A stretch of 9,325 nucleotides of DNA. Source: Bog-159 sp049520215 (GTDB lineage Bacteria; Acidobacteriota; Terriglobia; Bryobacterales; Bryobacteraceae). Location of the stretch: assembly GCA_049520215.1 (NCBI GenBank), contig JBEKPZ010000295.1, positions 1 to 9,325 on the forward strand, read 5' to 3'. The position numbers and the translations under genes were made by a program. This document shows, one piece after another, positions 1 to 6,489 of the stretch. Each line of letters starts with the position of its first letter. Position 1 is the stretch's first letter. Under the pieces are notes generated by a model. That model was not told the origin of the DNA. It was given only the letters and a program-made list of their open reading frames with translations, and made no database searches.

Positions 1-2031
1 CAGCGCACCTACTCGTGGACCGAGAAGGAATGCCGCCAGCTATGGGACGACATTGTCCGTGCCGGTGCGAACGAGGCCGTTTTGGCCCATTTCATAGGGT
101 CTGTCGTCTACATTGAGCAGGGCCTGTCAACGGTTACGACCCCCTCACCTGTCCTGGTGATCGACGGCCAGCAGCGGCTGGCTACGGTGACGCTGCTGTT
201 GGCCGCCCTGGCCGAGACGGTCGGCGACACCGAGCCGGTTGATGGCTTCTCGAGGCGAAAGCTCCGCAATCGGTATCTGCTCGACCAAGAGGAGGTTGGG
301 GAGCGGTGCTTCAAGCTGCTACTGTCACAGACCGACAAGGAATCGCTAATCGCGATCGTGGCCGGAAGCGAGCAGCCCAAGGAACCGTCGATGCGTGTGA
401 CCCAGAATTTCGGGCTGTTTCAGTCCTGGATCGCGGCGCGCGAAGGTGAGCTATCTGCCGTCTGCAAGGGATTGGCAAAGCTTGCGGTTGTGGACATCGC
501 GCTCAACCGTGACCACGACAATCCGCAGCTCATCTTCGAAAGCATGAACTCCACCGGTCGCGCACTGACGCAGGCCGACCTGATCCGCAACTTCATCCTC
601 ATGGGTCTGGAGCCAGAAATGCAGACACGGCTCTACAAGCAGTTCTGGCGACCAATGGAGGTGGACTTCGGGCAAGAAGCCTACGGCCTGTACTTCGATA
701 CCTTCATGCGCCACTATCTGACTGTAAAGACAGGCGAGATTCCCAACGTGGGCGAAGTGTATGAGTCGTTCAAGAAGCACGCCGGTTCCCCAGCCGTGGC
801 GGCCGCTGGAACAGAGGCCATGATAAAGGAGATCCGCCAGTTCGCCCGCTATTTCTGCGCCATGGCGCTGCGCGCCGAGCCGGAACCTGAGCTCAAGCGT
901 GCCTTCCAGGAACTTCGCGAACTGAAGGTGGACGTTGCCTATCCACTCCTCCTTGAACTTTATGACGACTACGCCAAGAAGGTTCTTGCAAAGGATGACT
1001 TCGTTCGAGTTGTGGAGCTAGTGGAATCGTACGTTTTTCGGCGCGCGGTATGTGCGATACCCAGCAACTCAATGAACAAGACGTTCGCAGCATTCGGAAA
1101 AGCGCTGAAGAAGGACCGCTGTCTCGAAAGCGTCCAGGCTCAATTCCTTCTGCTCCCATCGAATCGGCGCTTTCCCGGCGACGACGAGTTCAGACGTGAG
1201 TTGCAGGCGCGGGACCTATACACGAATAGACCCCGCTGTATCTTTTGCCTGAGGCGTCTGGAAAACTACGGTCGAAAAGAGCCGGTCCCCGTTAACGAGT
1301 ACACCATTGAACACATTCTGCCGCAGAATGAGAGCCTCTCTCCCGATTGGAAGACGGCCCTGGGTCCGGAATGGGAGCGGATCCAGCAAACGTGGCTGCA
1401 CACACTCGGAAATCTCACACTCACCGGCTACAACGCTGAGTACAGTGACCGGTCATTCAAGGAGAAGCGCGACATGGACAAGGGATTCAAGACGAGTCCC
1501 TTGAAGCTTAACGACGGCCTTGGGCAACTAGACGATTGGAACGAGGATACGATTATTTCCCGGTCGGGCAGGCTCGCCGACGCGGCGGTAAGAATATGGG
1601 CCGCGCCAAACCTAACCGACGACGTGCTGGCGGCCTACCGCCAGAAGCCGGGCACGACCGGTTATGCCATCGCCGATCACCCATTCCTGCTCAAGAGCCC
1701 CGACCGGGAACTGTTCGATGCCTTCAGTCAGGAGGCCCTGTCCCTTGACCCCTGTGTGACCCGGGAATTCTTGAAATACCACGTCGCCTTCAAAGCCGAG
1801 ACGAACTTCGTGGACGTGCTACCGCAAGCCAATCAGCTCGTATTGTGCCTAAACATGCCGTTTGCGGACATCAACGATCCCAAGGGCGTCTGTAGGGACA
1901 TATCGGGTGTCGGGCACCAAGGGAATGGCGATGTGAGGTTCGAACTTAGCCGGCTCGATCAGCTCCCCTACGCCATGGGTTTGGTACGCCAATCCTTCGA
2001 GCGGCAGATGGGTAACGGCAGCGAAGGCTAG
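1..2031 (+). CDS. GmrSD-like restriction protein, DUF262-DUF1524-DUF5655 (5' partial)
   Basis: The frame is open from base 1, so the start lies outside the window; 676 residues are visible. They begin QRTYSW, the core of the DUF262 Y-Q-R-x-Y-x-W motif, so probably only a short N-terminus is missing. The DUF262 signature DGQQR is at visible residues 55-59. A DUF1524 His-Me (HNH-like) nuclease region follows, with a CIFC motif at residues 413-416, EHILPQ at 437-442 and LGNLTLTGYN shortly after. The last ~110 residues (TNFVDVLP, GVGHQGNGDV) resemble DUF5655. In GmrSD type IV restriction enzymes the DUF262 part is the NTP-hydrolysing and target-sensing half and the DUF1524 part cuts modified DNA. 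I infer a single-chain, modification-dependent anti-phage nuclease; DUF5655 has no settled role. The TTG at 82 is internal (V-L-A-H-F) and not the start. No partner restriction gene is visible downstream. Confidence 0.9.
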   Translation, partial: QRTYSWTEKECRQLWDDIVRAGANEAVLAHFIGSVVYIEQGLSTVTTPSPVLVIDGQQRLATVTLLLAALAETVGDTEPVDGFSRRKLRNRYLLDQEEVGERCFKLLLSQTDKESLIAIVAGSEQPKEPSMRVTQNFGLFQSWIAAREGELSAVCKGLAKLAVVDIALNRDHDNPQLIFESMNSTGRALTQADLIRNFILMGLEPEMQTRLYKQFWRPMEVDFGQEAYGLYFDTFMRHYLTVKTGEIPNVGEVYESFKKHAGSPAVAAAGTEAMIKEIRQFARYFCAMALRAEPEPELKRAFQELRELKVDVAYPLLLELYDDYAKKVLAKDDFVRVVELVESYVFRRAVCAIPSNSMNKTFAAFGKALKKDRCLESVQAQFLLLPSNRRFPGDDEFRRELQARDLYTNRPRCIFCLRRLENYGRKEPVPVNEYTIEHILPQNESLSPDWKTALGPEWERIQQTWLHTLGNLTLTGYNAEYSDRSFKEKRDMDKGFKTSPLKLNDGLGQLDDWNEDTIISRSGRLADAAVRIWAAPNLTDDVLAAYRQKPGTTGYAIADHPFLLKSPDRELFDAFSQEALSLDPCVTREFLKYHVAFKAETNFVDVLPQANQLVLCLNMPFADINDPKGVCRDISGVGHQGNGDVRFELSRLDQLPYAMGLVRQSFERQMGNGSEG

Positions 2032-2032
2032 C

Positions 2033-2055
2033 TGAACCGCATGGGTCCCGGTTCA
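2033..2055 (+). terminator. Hairpin just after the restriction gene stop
   Basis: A perfect 7-bp inverted repeat (TGAACCG / CGGTTCA) with a 9-nt loop begins two bases after the stop codon at 2029-2031. There is no T-tract, so it is at best a weak or factor-assisted terminator, or a 3'-end stabilising hairpin. Confidence 0.35.
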
Positions 2056-2182
2056 TGAGGCCCCTCGATGAATGTGGAACACGTAGGTCACCCAGCGCAG
2101 GCTGTCTCCCAAAAGCGCCGGCAGACGCCAGGCCGTCGCACGCGCTAAAATGATTGCAGTGCATAAGACGGCTGCATTCACA

Positions 2183-2374
2183 ATGGAGCGTTACGGCCGA
2201 CTGCAGGACATGGACCGATCGTTTGACATAGCGTATTGGCAGCGCCTCGGTCCAGCGGCAATCTTCGAGGCTGCCTGGCAAATGGCTGTCGATGCACACG
2301 CGCTCCCGCCCGGCGGTCCTCATGAGCTCAGACTTCGAAGAACTGTTGAGAATTTTCAACGGCAACGAGGTTAA
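2183..2374 (+). CDS. Small protein upstream of and overlapping a nucleotidyltransferase
   Basis: A 63-residue protein starting MERYGRLQDMDRSF, containing a Trp/aromatic-rich helical stretch (FDIAYWQRLGPAAIFEAAWQM) and ending in a basic segment RLRRTVENFQRQRG. From memory, short proteins of this pattern (F-D-x-x-[YF]-W-Q, AAW-x-M, LRL-x-R-[ST]-V-x-[NS]-F-Q-R) lie directly upstream of DUF6036-type nucleotidyltransferases in Acidobacteriota and other soil bacteria; I know no assigned function. An earlier in-frame ATG at 2150 would add 11 residues; 2183 is preferred because MERY fits the remembered family start. Neither start has a clear ribosome binding site. A TAAAAT at 2146-2151 could be a -10 box, but I see no good -35. 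The 3' end overlaps the next gene by 53 bases, implying co-expression. An antitoxin-like or partner role is inference. Confidence 0.72.
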   Translation: MERYGRLQDMDRSFDIAYWQRLGPAAIFEAAWQMAVDAHALPPGGPHELRLRRTVENFQRQRG

Positions 2375-2756
2375 GTACCTCATCGTCGGCGGATACGCCG
2401 TGATACTATACACGGAGCCCCGCTACACGAAGGATCTCGATGTCTGGGTCCTGGCCAATCCCGAAAATGCCGCAAAGGTTTGGAAGGCGCTGGTTGCGTT
2501 TGGCGCGCCGCTCGCCGGCCTACGCCCGGATGATTTTGCCCACGAAGGCTTTTTTTACCAGATTGGCCAGCCTCCGGTGCGGGTCGATATCCTGATGTCG
2601 ATTGACGGTGTTAAGTTTGAGGAAGCTTGGCCTAAGCGCAGAGAGTCGCATCTCGGTGCACAGCCGGCTTGGTTCATCAGCCGGGAGGATCTTTTGAAGA
2701 ACAAACGCACAACGGGTCGCCATATCGACCTCCACGACGCAGGTCTACTCGAATGA
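2322..2756 (+). CDS. Minimal nucleotidyltransferase, DUF6036/AbiEii-like
   Basis: A 144-residue protein with the nucleotidyltransferase fold signature: GGY at residues 23-25, the D-x-D pair at D38 and D40 inside RYTKDLDVWV, and a third candidate metal-binding acidic residue D89 in RVDIL. All expected catalytic residues are present, so it appears intact. The C-terminal NKRTTGRHIDLHDAGLL is the usual closing motif of these small enzymes. Related minimal nucleotidyltransferases act as toxins (AbiEii, MenT) or pair with HEPN proteins and transfer nucleotides to RNA or protein; the substrate here is unknown. The start at 2322 (MSSDFEELL) fits the family better than the upstream in-frame ATG at 2292, which would add ten unrelated residues. 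The gene overlaps the small protein before it by 53 bases, and its TGA overlaps the next ATG as ATGA. Confidence 0.87.
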   Translation: MSSDFEELLRIFNGNEVKYLIVGGYAVILYTEPRYTKDLDVWVLANPENAAKVWKALVAFGAPLAGLRPDDFAHEGFFYQIGQPPVRVDILMSIDGVKFEEAWPKRRESHLGAQPAWFISREDLLKNKRTTGRHIDLHDAGLLE

Positions 2757-4087
2757 GCGGACCAATCAAGAGGCGAGGTTTTCTGGCCAGTCTGGCCGCG
2801 GGCCCAGCCGCCGTGCTGCCCGCCCGCGCCCAAACCGCTGCCCACGGCCTGCCGGCGCCGGTCATCAAAGACGTCACCGTAATCGCCACCGCGCCCGCCG
2901 GTCTGCGCCTCTCGGTGGTCAAGATCACGACGGATCAAGACGGCCTCTACGGCTACGGCTGCGCCACCTTTACGCAACGCGCCGAAGTGGTGAACACCGC
3001 CGTCGAGAAGTATCTGCGCCCGTTCCTGATCGGCAAGCGCGCCGATCGCATCGAAGACATCTGGCAGTCCTGCTACGACAGCTCCTATTGGCGCAACGGT
3101 CCCGTGTTGAACAACGCCATCAGCGGCGTCGATCAGGCGCTGTGGGATATCAAGGGGCGCCAGGCCGGCATGCCGGTCTACCAACTTCTGGGTGGCAAGT
3201 GCCGCGAGGCCGCCACCTGCTACACGCACGCGGCCGGCGCCGAGATCCAACAGACCATCGACCAAGCCCGCAAGTTCATGGACCAGGGCTTCCGCCACGT
3301 GCGCGTGCAGGTGGGCGTGCCCGGCATGGCGGGCTATGGCGCGACGCGTGGCGAGGCCGCCATCACCGGGCTCCGTGAGGGACCGGTCTTCGAGCCGGCT
3401 TACTACATTCGCCGCGCGCTGAAGCTGTTCGAAGAGTGCCGCAAGCAGCTTGGCGATGACGTCGAGCTGCTGCACGACGTGCACGAGCGTGTCTCGCCCA
3501 ACCAGGCCGTTCAGTTCCTGAAGGATGCCGAGCGCTTCAAGATGTTCTTCATGGAAGACCCGCTCTCGCCCGAAGACATCGCCTATTTCCACCAGATCCG
3601 CAGCCAGTGCGCCACGCCCATCGCGATGGGCGAGCTCTTCAATAGCCCGCACGAGTGGACCCCGCTCATCACCGGACGCCTGATCGATTACATCCGCATC
3701 CACGTGACCCAGGCGGGCGGCCTGACGCCCGTGCGCAAGATCGCCGCCATGGCCGAGATCCACGGCGTCAAGACCGCCTGGCACGGCCCCGGCGACGTCT
3801 CCCCCATCGGACACGCCGCCAACGTGACGCTCGACCTGGTTTGCTACAACTTCGGCATCCAGGAATACTCGCCCTTCAACGATCGCTTGCAGGAAGTCTT
3901 CCGCGGCTGCCCGGTGATGAAGGACGGCTACTTATACGCCAACGAGGCGCCCGGCTGGGGCATCGAAGTGGACGAGAAGTTGGCCGCCAAATATCCCTAC
4001 GGCAGCTTCGAGCAGGGTGAGCGCCAGCGTCTCAATGGCGGATGGGGCGAAGTGCGCCGCCGCGATGGCGCGGTGATTAAGCAGTAA
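2753..4087 (+). CDS. Tat-exported enolase-superfamily enzyme, D-mannonate dehydratase/RspA-like
   Basis: A 444-residue mandelate racemase/muconate lactonizing enzyme-type protein. The N-terminus MSGPIKRRGFLASLAAG has a twin-arginine motif (R7-R8, F10, L11), a hydrophobic stretch and a likely cleavage after A26 (A-R-A), so export of a folded, metal-loaded enzyme is predicted. Metal ligands are D242 (HDVHER, with H244), E268 (MEDPLSPED) and E294 (GELFNSP); H344 (WHGPGDVSP) and E371 (IQEYSP) complete the barrel active site. These spacings match the mannonate dehydratase (ManD) subgroup as I remember it. Known members dehydrate D-mannonate or D-gluconate to 2-keto-3-deoxygluconate, often slowly; RspA was first linked to starvation sensing. 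The substrate here is not determined. The ATG is chosen over a TTG at 2669 because it begins the Tat signal and overlaps the previous stop. No sugar-acid transporter or kinase is adjacent. Confidence 0.92.
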   Translation: MSGPIKRRGFLASLAAGPAAVLPARAQTAAHGLPAPVIKDVTVIATAPAGLRLSVVKITTDQDGLYGYGCATFTQRAEVVNTAVEKYLRPFLIGKRADRIEDIWQSCYDSSYWRNGPVLNNAISGVDQALWDIKGRQAGMPVYQLLGGKCREAATCYTHAAGAEIQQTIDQARKFMDQGFRHVRVQVGVPGMAGYGATRGEAAITGLREGPVFEPAYYIRRALKLFEECRKQLGDDVELLHDVHERVSPNQAVQFLKDAERFKMFFMEDPLSPEDIAYFHQIRSQCATPIAMGELFNSPHEWTPLITGRLIDYIRIHVTQAGGLTPVRKIAAMAEIHGVKTAWHGPGDVSPIGHAANVTLDLVCYNFGIQEYSPFNDRLQEVFRGCPVMKDGYLYANEAPGWGIEVDEKLAAKYPYGSFEQGERQRLNGGWGEVRRRDGAVIKQ

Positions 4088-4093
4088 TGGAGG

Positions 4094-4127
4094 GCGGACT
4101 TCAGTCCGCGCGGGGCTTCAGCCCCGC
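4094..4127 (+). repeat. Twin hairpins with identical TTCA loops (REP-like or terminator)
   Basis: Two adjacent perfect hairpins: GCGGAC-TTCA-GTCCGC at 4094-4109 (6-bp stem) and GCGGGGC-TTCA-GCCCCGC at 4110-4127 (7-bp stem). They start six bases after the enolase-superfamily gene stop. The paired design with the same tetraloop resembles dispersed REP-type elements in GC-rich genomes; they could also help end transcription, although no T-tract follows. The next gene is on the opposite strand, so they lie between convergent genes. Confidence 0.6.
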
Positions 4128-4138
4128 CCCTGCTGGCT

Positions 4139-4312
4139 CTACTTCAACGCCTCGTTGATCTCAATGTCGAACCTCGGTCAGAAGTTCCGATAGTGCCACG
4201 CCCCGCTGCTCAGCACCCTCGCGCCGGGCGGGATGTGGTGGAGACCGCGGATACCTTTACTAAAGTCGATCTCAGCCGGCATGTCCACGTCGTCGATCGG
4301 TCGATCCTTCAT
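4139..4312 (-). pseudogene. Decayed antitoxin gene of a BrnT-type toxin-antitoxin pair
   Basis: Reading the minus strand, ATG at 4312-4310 overlaps the toxin frame's TGA as ATGA. The open frame gives only 44 residues (stop at 4178), containing EIDFSKGIRG and HHIPPGARVL and then an unrelated tail. In a second frame over the same bases, from about 4211, the peptide EQRGVALSELLTEV appears; back in the first frame after the stop comes DIEINEALK and a TAG at 4139. Together these match the beginning and end of a familiar antitoxin pattern (D-F-S-x-G-x-R-G ... SELLT-[DE]-V ... RDIEINE), with the middle part missing and a second small deletion near 4174-4180. I infer at least two deletions in an originally ~70-80-residue antitoxin. 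The family assignment is from memory. Confidence 0.62.
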
Positions 4313-4613
4313 AGGCTCTCCTGATACTGGCGGATTTCAGTGTATGTCGCCTTTCGAGCTGAGATCATGCGGACCTTGCTCGTGGCGGCATCACCCTCAA
4401 ACCATAGGTAAACAACTGAAAGCATCATACCATTGCTGGCGTATCCAATAGAAACCAGCGCTCCTCTGCTTCGCTGTGTTCCAGATCGGCGACGCTGAGG
4501 AGTCGAGGGTCATTGAAGACCGTACGCGCGAGGTCGAACGAAATCCCGTGTTTGCGTACATTAGCCGCGGCCTTGATTTCGTCCCATTGGAAGTGAAACT
4601 GCCGCTCGCTCAC
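4309..4613 (-). pseudogene. brnT: Frameshifted BrnT-family toxin gene
   Basis: The start is GTG at 4613-4611, with GGGAGA a few bases before it. The first frame reads FQWDEIKAAANVRKHGISF, then ARTVFNDPRLLSV and HSEAEERWFLL, the typical N-terminal two thirds of BrnT (F-x-W-D-E-x-K...N-x-x-K-H-G-[IV]-S-F). It then hits a TGA at 4427-4425. One frame over, the missing end is intact: GYASNGMMLSVVY followed by KVRMISARKATYTEIRQYQ, the BrnT IISARKAT block, ending at a TGA at 4309. The whole span is 305 bases, one short of a multiple of three, so a single-base loss near 4447-4450 (between WFLL and GYA) explains the break. BrnT is a RelE-fold ribonuclease that blocks translation and is normally neutralised by the adjacent antitoxin. 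The product here should be inactive unless the base loss is a sequencing error. Confidence 0.85.
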
Positions 4614-4646
4614 AGCCTATTCTCCCGTACTCGACTCTAGCCGGCA

Positions 4647-4669
4647 ACCCGTCGTGACACCCGTCGTGA
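4647..4669 (+). repeat. Tandem 11-bp direct repeat upstream of the aldehyde dehydrogenase promoter
   Basis: ACCCGTCGTGA occurs at 4647-4657 and again at 4659-4669, a 12-bp period, ending seven bases before the -35 box at 4676. Same-face repeats at this position are typical of an activator-binding site. No regulator gene is visible in the window. Confidence 0.5.
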
Positions 4670-4675
4670 ACCCCA

Positions 4676-4704
4676 TTGACAGCCATCCCCACAAGAAAGA
4701 CAAT
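4676..4704 (+). promoter_or_regulatory. Sigma-70-type promoter of the aldehyde dehydrogenase gene
   Basis: A perfect -35 TTGACA (4676-4681) is followed, after exactly 17 bases, by GACAAT (4699-4704), which matches the -10 consensus at four of six positions. Transcription would begin near 4711, leaving a leader of about 50 bases with a GC-rich inverted repeat (GCGCG...CGCGC) before the ribosome binding site. Confidence 0.55.
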
Positions 4705-4752
4705 AAGACCTGAATAGCAACTGCGCGCCCCATCGCGCGCCGGAAAGAGAAC

Positions 4753-4758
4753 AAGGAG
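4753..4758 (+). promoter_or_regulatory. Ribosome binding site of the aldehyde dehydrogenase gene
   Basis: AAGGAG lies six bases before the ATG at 4765. It is the clearest Shine-Dalgarno in the window and fixes this start. Confidence 0.8.
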
Positions 4759-4764
4759 TCAACC

Positions 4765-6312
4765 ATGGCAGTAATCGATCTCGCCAAAGAAACCACTGTC
4801 CAACATGCCGTGGACAGCCTGCATGAAGCCGGAGTTCACACCCGGTACGGCAACTACATCGGCGGCCGCTGGACACCGCCGGTCCATGGCCGGTACTTCA
4901 CCAGCCATAGCCCGATCAACACCGAGCCCCTCTGCGAATTCGCCAAATCCACGCCCGAAGACGTGGAGAAGGCCCTCGACGCCGCGCATGCCGTCAAGGA
5001 CCACTGGGGCCGCACATCCCCCGCCGAACGCGCCGCCATCCTGCTGCGCGTCGCCGACCGCATGCAGGAAAACCTGCAAGTGCTGGCCCTCGCCGAAACC
5101 CTCGACAACGGCAAGCCCATCCGGGAAACCCGCAACGCCGATGTGCCCCTGGCCATCGACCACTTCCGCTACTTCGCCGCTTGCATCCGCGCCGAGGAAA
5201 GCGCGGTCAGCGAGCTGGACGAAAACACCGTCGCCTATCACTTCAAGGAGCCCTTGGGGGTGGTGGGGCAAATTATTCCCTGGAACTTCCCCCTGCTGAT
5301 GGCCGCCTGGAAACTGGCGCCGGCCATCGGCGCGGGCAACTGCGTGGTGATCAAACCGGCTTCCAACACGCCACTGAGCCTGGCCGTGTTCGCCGAACTG
5401 ACGCATGACATTCTGCCCCCCGGCGTTCTGAACGTGGTGACCGGCCCGGGCGCGGAGATCGGCAAGGCGCTGGCTTCCAACAAGCGCATTGCCAAGATCG
5501 CCTTCACCGGCGAAACCGTCACCGGCCGGCTGATCATGCAGTACGCGTCGGAGCCCATCATTCCGCAGACTCTGGAATTGGGCGGCAAATCGCCAAACAT
5601 CTTCTTCGCCGACGTCATGGACCACGACGATGAGTTCCTCGACAAGGCGCTGGAAGGATTCGCCCTGTACTGCTTCAATAAGGGCGAAGTATGCACCTGC
5701 CCGTCGCGCGCGCTGGTGCAGGAATCCATCTTCGAAAAGTTCATGGAGAGGGCCGTGGCTCGAGTGCGGAAGATCAAGGTGGGCAACCCGCTCGAACCGG
5801 CCACCATGATGGGGCCGCAGGTCTCCCAGGACCAGATGGAGAAGATCCTCAACTACGTTCGGATCGGCAAGGAAGAAGGCGCCGTGTGCGTCACTGGCGG
5901 CGCACGGGCGGAGATGCCGGGCGACCTCGCGAAAGGCTACTTCCTCGAACCCACCGTGTTTACCGGCCATAACAAGATGCGCATCTTCCAGGAAGAGATC
6001 TTCGGTCCGGTGCTGGCGGTGACTACGTTCAAGACGCTCGACGAGGCCATCACCATCGGTAACGATACAGTCTACGGCCTCGGCGCCGGCGTATGGTCCC
6101 GCAACATCAACAACTGCTACCGCGTGGGCCGCGCCATCAAGGCGGGCCGCTGCTGGACCAACTGTTATCACGTGTATCCGGCGGGAGCCGCATTCGGCGG
6201 CTATAAGGAATCCGGCTTCGGCCGCGAAACCCACAAGCAGATGCTGGAACACTATCAGCAGACCAAGAACGTGCTGGTGAGCTACAGCACCAAGGCGATG
6301 GGCTTCTTCTAA
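4765..6312 (+). CDS. NAD-dependent aldehyde dehydrogenase, AldB/ExaC (AcoD) type
   Basis: A 515-residue aldehyde dehydrogenase, close to the ~506 residues of AldB, ExaC and AcoD, which oxidise acetaldehyde and similar short aldehydes to acids with NAD(P)+ in the cytoplasm. Key residues are present: N174 in PWNFPLL (oxyanion hole), K197 in VVIKPASNTPLS (cofactor binding), the FTGETVTGR glycine loop, E271 in LELGGKSPN (general base) and the nucleophile C310 in GEVCTCPSR. The 39-residue gap from E271 to C310, and the CTCPSR context, mark this subfamily. One small departure is NKGEVC where I expect NQGEVC. The start is set by AAGGAG at 4753. It has its own promoter and is divergent from the broken toxin gene, so it is not in an operon with the dehydratase-like gene. 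No terminator is obvious in the 48 bases before the tRNA. Confidence 0.95.
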   Translation: MAVIDLAKETTVQHAVDSLHEAGVHTRYGNYIGGRWTPPVHGRYFTSHSPINTEPLCEFAKSTPEDVEKALDAAHAVKDHWGRTSPAERAAILLRVADRMQENLQVLALAETLDNGKPIRETRNADVPLAIDHFRYFAACIRAEESAVSELDENTVAYHFKEPLGVVGQIIPWNFPLLMAAWKLAPAIGAGNCVVIKPASNTPLSLAVFAELTHDILPPGVLNVVTGPGAEIGKALASNKRIAKIAFTGETVTGRLIMQYASEPIIPQTLELGGKSPNIFFADVMDHDDEFLDKALEGFALYCFNKGEVCTCPSRALVQESIFEKFMERAVARVRKIKVGNPLEPATMMGPQVSQDQMEKILNYVRIGKEEGAVCVTGGARAEMPGDLAKGYFLEPTVFTGHNKMRIFQEEIFGPVLAVTTFKTLDEAITIGNDTVYGLGAGVWSRNINNCYRVGRAIKAGRCWTNCYHVYPAGAAFGGYKESGFGRETHKQMLEHYQQTKNVLVSYSTKAMGFF

Positions 6313-6360
6313 CAGGCTGTTCGCATGCTATCCTGAGTAGAGACCCAACCGGTTCCCAAC

Positions 6361-6450
6361 GGAGAGATGGCCGAGTGGTTGAAGGCGCACGCTTGGAAAG
6401 CGTGTATAGGGGAAACTCTATCCAGGGTTCGAATCCCTGTCTCTCCGCCA
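6361..6450 (+). tRNA. tRNA-Ser (anticodon GGA)
   Basis: A complete 90-base tRNA with the CCA end encoded. The acceptor stem pairs GGAGAGA with TCTCTCC (discriminator G). The anticodon arm is CACGC-TTGGAAA-GCGTG, giving anticodon GGA, which reads UCC and UCU. The T arm is CAGGG-TTCGAAT-CCCTG, and a long variable arm lies in between (TATAGGGGAAACTCTATC), as expected for class II serine tRNAs. The gene is immediately upstream of an integrase gene, which marks its 3' end as a likely attachment site. Confidence 0.97.
6427..6450 (+). other. Probable attachment site at the tRNA-Ser 3' end
   Basis: The T-arm and acceptor end of tRNA-Ser lie 73 bases before a tyrosine recombinase gene transcribed away from the tRNA, the standard layout of an island integrated in a tRNA 3' end. 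No second copy of this sequence was seen elsewhere in the window, so the far boundary would be beyond base 9325 or lost. The exact core is not determinable here. Confidence 0.5.
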
Positions 6451-6489
6451 TAATAGAATCAACAATTTAGCCAGAAATCCTCTTTCCAG

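Noticed and set aside
82..84. TTG at 82 as the start of the restriction gene
   Set aside because: The frame is open upstream to base 1 and encodes the conserved QRTYSW motif, so the true start is outside the window.
2146..2151. TAAAAT as a -10 box for the small-protein/nucleotidyltransferase pair
   Set aside because: The -10 match is good, but the bases at the proper -35 distance do not resemble TTGACA, so it was not listed as a promoter.
1946..2413. A 155-codon minus-strand open frame spanning the 2032-2182 spacer
   Set aside because: It overlaps three better supported plus-strand genes, has no motif and no convincing start; Ser/Arg-rich shadow.
2555..3814. A 419-codon minus-strand open frame
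   Set aside because: It is antisense to the enolase-superfamily gene and shows only GC-driven low-complexity composition (long A/G/H/D/V runs).
4233..4451. A 72-codon plus-strand open frame
   Set aside because: It lies opposite the toxin-antitoxin remnant, whose motifs explain this stretch; no ribosome binding site or homology seen.
4759..6252. A 497-codon minus-strand open frame
   Set aside because: It lies wholly opposite the aldehyde dehydrogenase, whose motifs and ribosome binding site are unmistakable. The translation is rich in H, A, G, V and D with no motif, typical of the antisense of a GC-rich gene.
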